Made by a program: the position numbers and the translations under genes. DNA of 64,000 bases from Adiantum capillus-veneris (Eukaryota; Streptophyta; Polypodiopsida; Polypodiales; Pteridaceae): positions 60,840,709 to 60,904,708 of the forward strand of contig CM043971.1 in NCBI GenBank assembly GCA_014529385.2. Reading direction: 5' to 3'. Positions 59,276 through 64,000 of the stretch are shown in pieces (position 1 is the stretch's first letter; each line of letters starts with the position of its first letter). The notes under the pieces were generated by a model. It saw nothing but the letters and a program-made list of their open reading frames with translations, searched no databases and was not told the DNA's origin.

Positions 59276-59839
59276 TCATCTTAATTCATTAGAAAGTACA
59301 AACTCGTCCGTGAACAATGGACTGAGATACAATTTCTGTAAGTATGGAATCAGAATGTCTTCAAGGTAAAAATCGAAGGAATGCCCCTCGAAAGAAGGTG
59401 GTGAGACAGTTGTTCCCGGCGGATTTAGTTCTCCCTTTTCAGGAGTATCATCAATTAGTAGTGTATTAGTTGCATCAAAGGGTACACCGATTTGGCTAAA
59501 CGGTTTGTACAAAAGAGGTAAGTGTGGTTTTTTAGGGTGGTAGTGGCCCTAAACGGTAACGCATTTTCTTTGATCATACAAAAAGGCAAAATCTGACGTA
59601 TGAGCGTGGCATACACTGCAAACTATTGAAACTAGTGGCGACAAGTTTTGCCTTTGCATTGAAGACCATATGGCAACTCTGAAGCGCGGAAGAAGAAACT
59701 GAATAAATTCCTTGGTTCCTGGACGAACCACGACTCGACAAGTTCCCATCCGAAACGTTTGCAAATCCTCAAAGGGTCCTCTGTCATCGAGAGGCACCCG
59801 CATCAGCAGCAATTTATTGACGTCCAAGATAATCAACCT
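59276..59839 (-). CDS. Exon 5: FCP1/NIF-type HAD phosphatase domain with a TAG
   Basis: Starts RLIILDVNKLLL, HAD motif I with nucleophile Asp 641. The usual second Asp is Asn 643, as in several plant NIF-like proteins. RPGTKEFIQFLLPRFRVAIW and SSMQRQNLSPLV form the NIF core. FLYDQRKCVTV is followed by TAG (codon 732) and then in-frame GHYHPKKPHL, ATNTLLIDDTPEK (motif IV acidic pair) and NPPGTTVSPPSF. The ending YLEDILIPYLQKL fits the family C-terminus. Confidence 0.85.
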
Positions 59840-59911
59840 CTGTAAAAGTTGACAAGTACATATAAGTAGTTAGAAGCTGAACATATTTTGCCATACTTGA
59901 ATAGACATTAC

Positions 59912-60544
59912 CGGAACAACCGTATCTACAGGTAGCAAGGGTCCATACTGGGTCTCTGTAGTGTTCATGTCGTTGTTGCTCTCCTCCTCTTTATCTTCAT
60001 AGTCATCATTCACATCTTCATCAGGGGTCTCCCCCATGGCTCTTTCTGCCTCATTGAAGGTTTCCTCCAAGGTCTTTTCGTCTCCCTCGGTTGATCGGCT
60101 TGCCTCATACATCCTTGCCTGATCCATATCATTTTGCTCATCCCTAGGTCTGCTTTCCTCATCCATATCCTTTTGCTCATCTATAGGCCTGCTTTCCTCA
60201 TCTTGGGTTTCAGCCATAGGCTCTTTTGGCTCCTCCACTGGCTGACTTGGTTCTTTCATTGTCTCCTCCGGTTGTACCTTAGCACCTTCCATATGCTCAT
60301 TTGACCTTTTCTCATCCTCGGCTCTTTCATCTTCTGCTGATATGACCCCCTCGGCCCGTTGTGATTCCACTGTATCGGATGTAGGGGTTTGTCGTGGTGG
60401 CACGTCATGTTTTGTAAGATCAATAGTGCGCTCATCCAAGCCGCTATCTTCAAGCTCTCTAGGGCTAGACATAGTAAGCAGGTGTTGTATTAAACTTACC
60501 CGGTATCTTTGCAAATAATCATATGTGTAGTTTTTTAAAGCACT
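59912..60544 (-). CDS. Exon 4: acidic, repeat-bearing linker
   Basis: 211 codons, phase 0 at both ends. It starts SALKNYTYDYLQRYR (end of the protease region) and becomes strongly acidic, Glu/Asp/Pro/Met rich. It has two near-identical 14-residue units, DEESRPIDEQKDM and DEESRPRDEQNDM (60166-60083). It is predicted to be disordered, a tether or a binding region for basic proteins. A GTAAGT after RYR (60501) could act as a donor, but I found no in-frame acceptor nearby. Confidence 0.7.
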
Positions 60545-60625
60545 CTGCAAAATTGAAAGACCACATGGTGAGAATTCTTTTATAGACTAAACCAAAACTA
60601 ACTGAATGCATTGCCAAATGAGTAC

Positions 60626-61158
60626 CTTAGTCATGAAAGGTTTTAATGTAAAGTAGCTTTGCAGGACATATTCTGCATGGAAAAGACATCTCTAGCCGCA
60701 AGAATTTCCATCGGTTTGATTTGGGATAGGTACTTCTTTGATTGGGGCCTTGTATAGTTCATACCTTCCACATAGCTTGCCATAGGCAAGCAACAACCTC
60801 TTTATACAACTGCACAAAGCAATGTCAAGATGTTAGCATGAGGCTTCAAATTTACATGGATATCTATAAGAAACACTTTCTGATACAAAACACTTACAGC
60901 CTAATTTCAGGGTGGGTTCCTTTTATTGAATTGAACACCCACACTGCTGGTTGGTCAACATCAAGACATATGAGACTCCAGTGATGGTTGTTCTCATATG
61001 GAAAGATGATCATAGTAACTTCCAGCATAGCACAGTGGAGAAACCAACTCTCAAAGGTCCCAGATGGACTGTTCTTTTGTCTAATAATCATTGACATTTG
61101 TGGATCAAGAAGAAACACCTCTGTGTGAGTGTGCAGTGGGAGTTGACTTTTGATCAGG
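60626..61158 (-). CDS. Exons 2-3: Ulp1/SENP-like (C48) protease core
   Basis: Exon 2 (61158-60898) completes ISDTIIYACLNLIKSQ and contains ENNHHWSLICLDVDQPAVWV with the catalytic His (residue 335). The usual Asp (FDS/LDS position) is Asn 352. Exon 3 (60809-60626) has VPIPNQTDGNSCG, giving the Gln 394 oxyanion residue and Cys 400 in the expected Q-x5-C spacing. The next codon but one is TAG, followed in frame by RCLFHAEYVLQSYF, so the domain was once complete. Introns lie at 61230-61159, 60897-60810 and 60625-60545. Confidence 0.85.
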
Positions 61159-61230
61159 CTGCAGAGACTCTACCTGAGTTAGCAAACCTATTATCTGAGT
61201 TTTCAAAGCTAGCAAGATAGTAACACTTAC

Positions 61231-62057
61231 TTAAGACAAGCATAGATAATTGTGTCTGAAATCTGAGCATCTGGATTTTGCAATAAATTAATGTCCACTT
61301 TTTCCAGAGCTAGATTTCTGGCTCCATCTACAAATGGTATCTCTGCAAGCAAACCATCCTTCATTAAAAGTAGAGTTTCTTGATTGCTTGCCTCTATGGA
61401 TAGGGTCACATTGCACTCTGTTTGCCTCTGGGACTCCACTGCTACTTTTGCTTTCTCCTTAAGCTCTGCTTCCCTCATGTCCTCTGTTTGGCGAGCAATA
61501 GTCTCTGCCCTTGCCCTTGTATTCACATCATGTGTGACATCTACAACTGTGAGTTGTGGCACTAGCTCCGGGGGGTATAACAAAATTTCCCTCATTTTTT
61601 TATCCTTGCAGACATTGGGGACCAATAGTTTGTCATACCTCCACCTTATTCTTTTCAGTGTCTCACTATCTTTGTCCATTATAGTAACCCTGTGGGCATG
61701 GGCTGCAACAATGGTCATGTCACTAAAGTACTCCAGTAGGAAGTCCTCTGCTGCTTCCTGTAGAGACATTAATGCCACCACCTTCCACCTTTTGGTGCCC
61801 CAGGTAGCTTCATCACATATGGACCTCACCATCCTCTGGAAGGGCAGCTTTGGTATGCATAAATCTACACATTTCTGTGCCTTTTTGATTTCTCTGAAAA
61901 GTCCCATGCAGGTTTGCAGCTTCTTCATCCTTGGCCCTTTCAGAATTTTATTTGGTTTTCCAGGTCTTTTCTTTGGGGTTGCAGATCTGCTACTTGCTTT
62001 AGATGCTAATCCTGGTCCCTTGCCTGCCTTCCTTGCAGTGGCTTTTGTTCTAGCCAT
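61231..62057 (-). CDS. Exon 1: histone H3/CENH3-like domain and start of Ulp1
   Basis: ATG 62057 was chosen over 62072 because it yields the H3 start ARTKATARK; Lys4 and Lys9 positions are kept, while Ser10 is Ala. The histone fold (about 51-140) has FREIKKAQKCVDLCIPKLPF, QRMVRSI, LQEAAEDFLLEYF and AHAHRVTIMDKD. Loop 1 (ATWGTKRWKV) is one residue longer than in canonical H3 and has RW where canonical H3 has RF; with the EAAEDFL helix this resembles plant CENH3. After a helical Lys/Glu segment the exon ends ISDTIIYACL, the N-terminal Ulp1 signature. The donor is GTAAGTGTT at 61230. Confidence 0.85.
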
Positions 62058-62105
62058 CTCACTGTACACCAAAAGAAGAGTCTCAATCCCCTTCTCTCTT
62101 TCTAT

Positions 62106-62138
<33 letters not shown>

Positions 62139-62152
62139 TTCTTTAGCTTAGC

Positions 62153-62163
62153 ATATTTAAATA
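62153..62163 (-). promoter_or_regulatory. TATA-like box upstream of the chimeric gene
   Basis: The minus strand reads TATTTAAATAT about 95 bp upstream of the ATG, flanked by GA-repeat tracts (62109-62136 and 62163-62184). The position is suitable for a plant core promoter. Confidence 0.45.
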
Positions 62164-62194
62164 GAGAGAGAGAGAGAGAGAGAGACTGAGAGTG

Positions 62195-62265
62195 CCCATT
62201 ACTAAAGGCGCGCGCGGAGCACGTTTTTACCTCAACAAACACCTCCGCGCGCCGTTAGTATAGGG
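62195..62265. repeat. GC-rich hairpin 1
   Basis: Left arm CCCATTACTAAAGGCGCGCG (62195-62214) continuing to GGAG. Right arm CTCCGCGCGCCGTTAGTATA continuing to GGG (62243-62265). Loop about 23 nt. Confidence 0.85.
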
Positions 62266-62284
62266 TAAAATAAATACACACATA

Positions 62285-62286
<2 letters not shown>

Positions 62287-62338
<52 letters not shown>
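62287..62338. repeat. (CT)n microsatellite
   Basis: 52 bp of CT between hairpins 1 and 2. Confidence 0.95.
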
Positions 62339-62342
<4 letters not shown>

Positions 62343-62350
62343 AATGCACA

Positions 62351-62409
62351 GTACTAACGGCGCGCATAGAGACATGCACTACAGGTATGCCTCTCTACGC
62401 GCGCCTTTG

Positions 62410-62412
<3 letters not shown>
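62351..62412. repeat. GC-rich hairpin 2
   Basis: Left arm GTACTAACGGCGCGCATAGA (62351-62370) pairs with CTCTCTACGCGCGCCTTTGG plus TA (62391-62412). Same arm core as hairpin 1. Confidence 0.8.
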
Positions 62413-62456
<44 letters not shown>

Positions 62457-62802
62457 GTGTGTGTGTGTGTGTAAGTTATATTTGTGTGTATGTGTGTGTG
62501 TGTGTGTTTGTATTTTAAAGATGTGTGTCTGTGTGTTTGTGAGTGTGTGTGTGTGTCTGTGTGTGTTTGTATTTTAAAGATGTGTGTCTGTGTGTTTGTG
62601 AGTGTGTGTGTGTGGGTGTGTATGTGTGTGTGTATGTGTGTGTGTGTGTGTGAGACTGTTTGTGTGGGTTGTTTGCTAAGACTGTGCTTGGTACTGTGAC
62701 AGAAACAGAGATAGAGAGATAGAGGCAAAGGCAGAGGGAGAGGCAGACCTTCGTTATGTCGATGGGTCGGCTTGCTGTCGAAGACGCAGACGACGGCTCT
62801 TG

Positions 62803-62847
<45 letters not shown>

Positions 62848-63520
62848 ACTCACTCTCTTTCACGAGGTGTGGTTTTTCTCTCTCTTGACCTCTTTGTATG
62901 ACGTACAAAAGTATACGGTCTCAATAATGACCACACGTGTGACAACATGCAAATATACTCTAATTTATAGTGACACGTGGGGCGCCGCCATGTGTATCCG
63001 TTATAAGTGTGATTTTGAGAGAGACAAAGAGAGAGAACAATAGAGAGAGAGAGAGAGAAAGAGAGAGAGTGATAAAGAGAGAGAGAGAGAGAGAGTCTTA
63101 GAGAGACAGAGAGAGAGAAAGAGAGAACAGATTGTGAGAGAGATAGAGAGAGGGAGAGAGGGAGAGACACAGATTGAGAGAGAGATAGAGAGAGGGACTC
63201 CTTACTCTCAGAGAGAGAGAGAGAGGGAGGGAGAGAGACAGAGTCAGTTTGACACACAAAAAAGCAATGGAGGAGACACCTCCCTTGGAGTTCCTGCAAA
63301 CCCCACCAACAAAAGGTGATCTCTCACTGTATTTCCAACAGTTGGTACAAATTGTGTGTGTGTGTGTGTGTGTGTGTGTCTAAACAAAGAAAAAGCCAGA
63401 ATGTTGTTCAACACACACACCTCAATACCCATACTTCCATAGACAGAGACACAGACACACATACACACAGACACACACACAGATATATACACATTGTCTC
63501 TCTCCCTCCCCTCTCTGTAC
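62413..63520. repeat. Dense microsatellite block: AG, GT, CT, GAGA, CA
   Basis: (AG)n 62413-62453; GT-rich tracts 62455-62660 with two copies of a TGTATTTTAAAGATGTGTG segment; (CT)n 62803-62843; GA-rich 63018-63235; (GT)n 63353-63380; CA-rich 63408-63490. Open frames here are low-complexity artefacts. Confidence 0.9.
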
Positions 63521-63521
63521 A

Positions 63522-63587
63522 CGTTACTAACGGTGCGCATAGCCAACCAAATATTGGCTCCAGCTCTCTCCGCGCGCCTATAGTATG
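63522..63587. repeat. GC-rich hairpin 3
   Basis: Left arm CGTTACTAACGGTGCGCATA (63522-63541) and right arm CTCTCCGCGCGCCTATAGTA (63566-63585), with an inner CCAA...TTGG pairing around ATAT. Confidence 0.75.
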
Positions 63588-63606
63588 GTTATGACTCTCC
63601 CTCAAT

Positions 63607-63672
63607 TGTACTTAAGGCACGCGGAGAGAGTTGCAAAAAGCACTTTTCCGTCCTTGCGCGCCTTTAGTCAAA
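63607..63672. repeat. GC-rich hairpin 4
   Basis: Left arm TGTACTTAAGGCACGCGGAG (63608-63627), right arm TCCTTGCGCGCCTTTAGTCA (63651-63670). A more diverged member of the same set. Confidence 0.65.
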
Positions 63673-63782
63673 TAGAAAATTACAGAGAGAGAGAGAGAGA
63701 GTCTGTGTGTATTTTTTTAGTGTTCTTTGGAGAGAGAGAGAGAGAGACTATGTATGTTTTTGTTTGTGCTTTGGTGAGAGAC

Positions 63783-63959
<177 letters not shown>

Positions 63960-64000
63960 TTCTATTATCGTCCTGAGAGGTCAAATATGACCTATGGGAC

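Larger units (their letters stand above)
59276..62057 (-). pseudogene. Chimeric gene: CENH3-like histone + Ulp1/SENP protease + acidic linker + FCP1/NIF phosphatase
   Basis: Five exons: 62057-61231, 61158-60898, 60809-60626, 60544-59912, 59839-59276. Introns are 72, 88, 81 and 72 bp, all GT-AG, with phases 2, 2, 0 and 0. The joined frame is 823 codons including the stop, interrupted by TAG at codon 402 (60694-60692) and codon 732 (59551-59549). Order: H3-like domain (about 1-140), helical region (150-255), Ulp1/C48 domain (256-about 425), acidic linker (425-635), FCP1/NIF-type HAD domain (636-822). The H3 part and the start of Ulp1 lie in one unbroken exon. A known role is SUMO removal for Ulp1 and phosphoserine removal for FCP1-type domains; a chromatin-directed enzyme is inference. 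The stops make it a pseudogene unless read through. Confidence 0.75.

Noticed and set aside
60462-60502. Possible short intron in exon 4 (GTAAGT after RYR to a TCTAG acceptor)
   Set aside because: It would be only about 41 bp and would shift into a stop; reading straight through keeps the frame.
61384-62151. 255-residue plus-strand frame with hydrophobic stretches
   Set aside because: Exactly antisense to exon 1 of the chimeric gene, whose H3 motifs are unmistakable.

Overview
This window looks like nuclear DNA of a land plant. It is almost entirely mobile-element sequence: Ty1/copia and Ty3/gypsy LTR retrotransposons with plant-type tRNA-iMet and tRNA-Asp-like primer sites, a chromodomain gypsy remnant, terminal-inverted-repeat and hairpin elements, and long CT/GA and TA microsatellites. 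Genes have short GT-AG introns. A non-seed plant such as a fern is possible, but nothing here proves it. I see no rRNA, tRNA, CRISPR or prokaryotic-style features.

Layout. 1-10.7 kb holds a minus-strand gypsy element (gag, tRNA-Asp-like primer site, probable 5' LTR). Its long leader repeats a 22-bp palindrome and is split by a 2-kb solo LTR. 10.7-19.5 kb holds a decayed minus-strand transposase-like gene, cut by a young copia element (11841-17056; LTRs with 2 differences in 322 bp; target duplication TCCCT). 20.3-21.8 kb is the 3' end of a chromovirus. 21917-32523 is a plus-strand copia with tiny 143-bp LTRs (target duplication ATGTA). A second, minus-strand copia (22836-27974; target duplication GCTAT) sits inside it, just after the host gag start codon. 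32.5-54.5 kb is a graveyard of gypsy and copia pieces. It includes an inverted pol, two copies of a terminal-inverted-repeat element, a hairpin MITE and a second copy of the solo LTR as the 3' LTR of a gypsy element. 55224-57250 is the 5' part of a third copia copy.

The most interesting region is 57.6-62.1 kb. A plus-strand two-exon gene of unknown function (57609-59029) faces a minus-strand five-exon gene (62057-59276). The latter joins a histone H3/CENH3-like domain, a split Ulp1/SENP (C48) protease domain, an acidic linker with internal repeats, and an FCP1/NIF-type HAD phosphatase domain. All four introns have GT-AG ends with compatible phases, and the Ulp1 domain is itself split by introns. 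The H3 and protease parts therefore belong to one transcription unit. Two in-frame TAG codons interrupt it, one just after the Ulp1 catalytic Cys-Gly and one inside the phosphatase domain. Upstream lie four GC-rich hairpins with a shared ACTAA-type arm, resembling subterminal or foldback repeats of plant DNA transposons. The cassette may therefore be transposon cargo, but that is inference.

Functionally the retroelements are mostly dead. The youngest copia (11.8-17.1 kb) lacks only one codon to a full gag-pol. No ordinary housekeeping gene was recognised.
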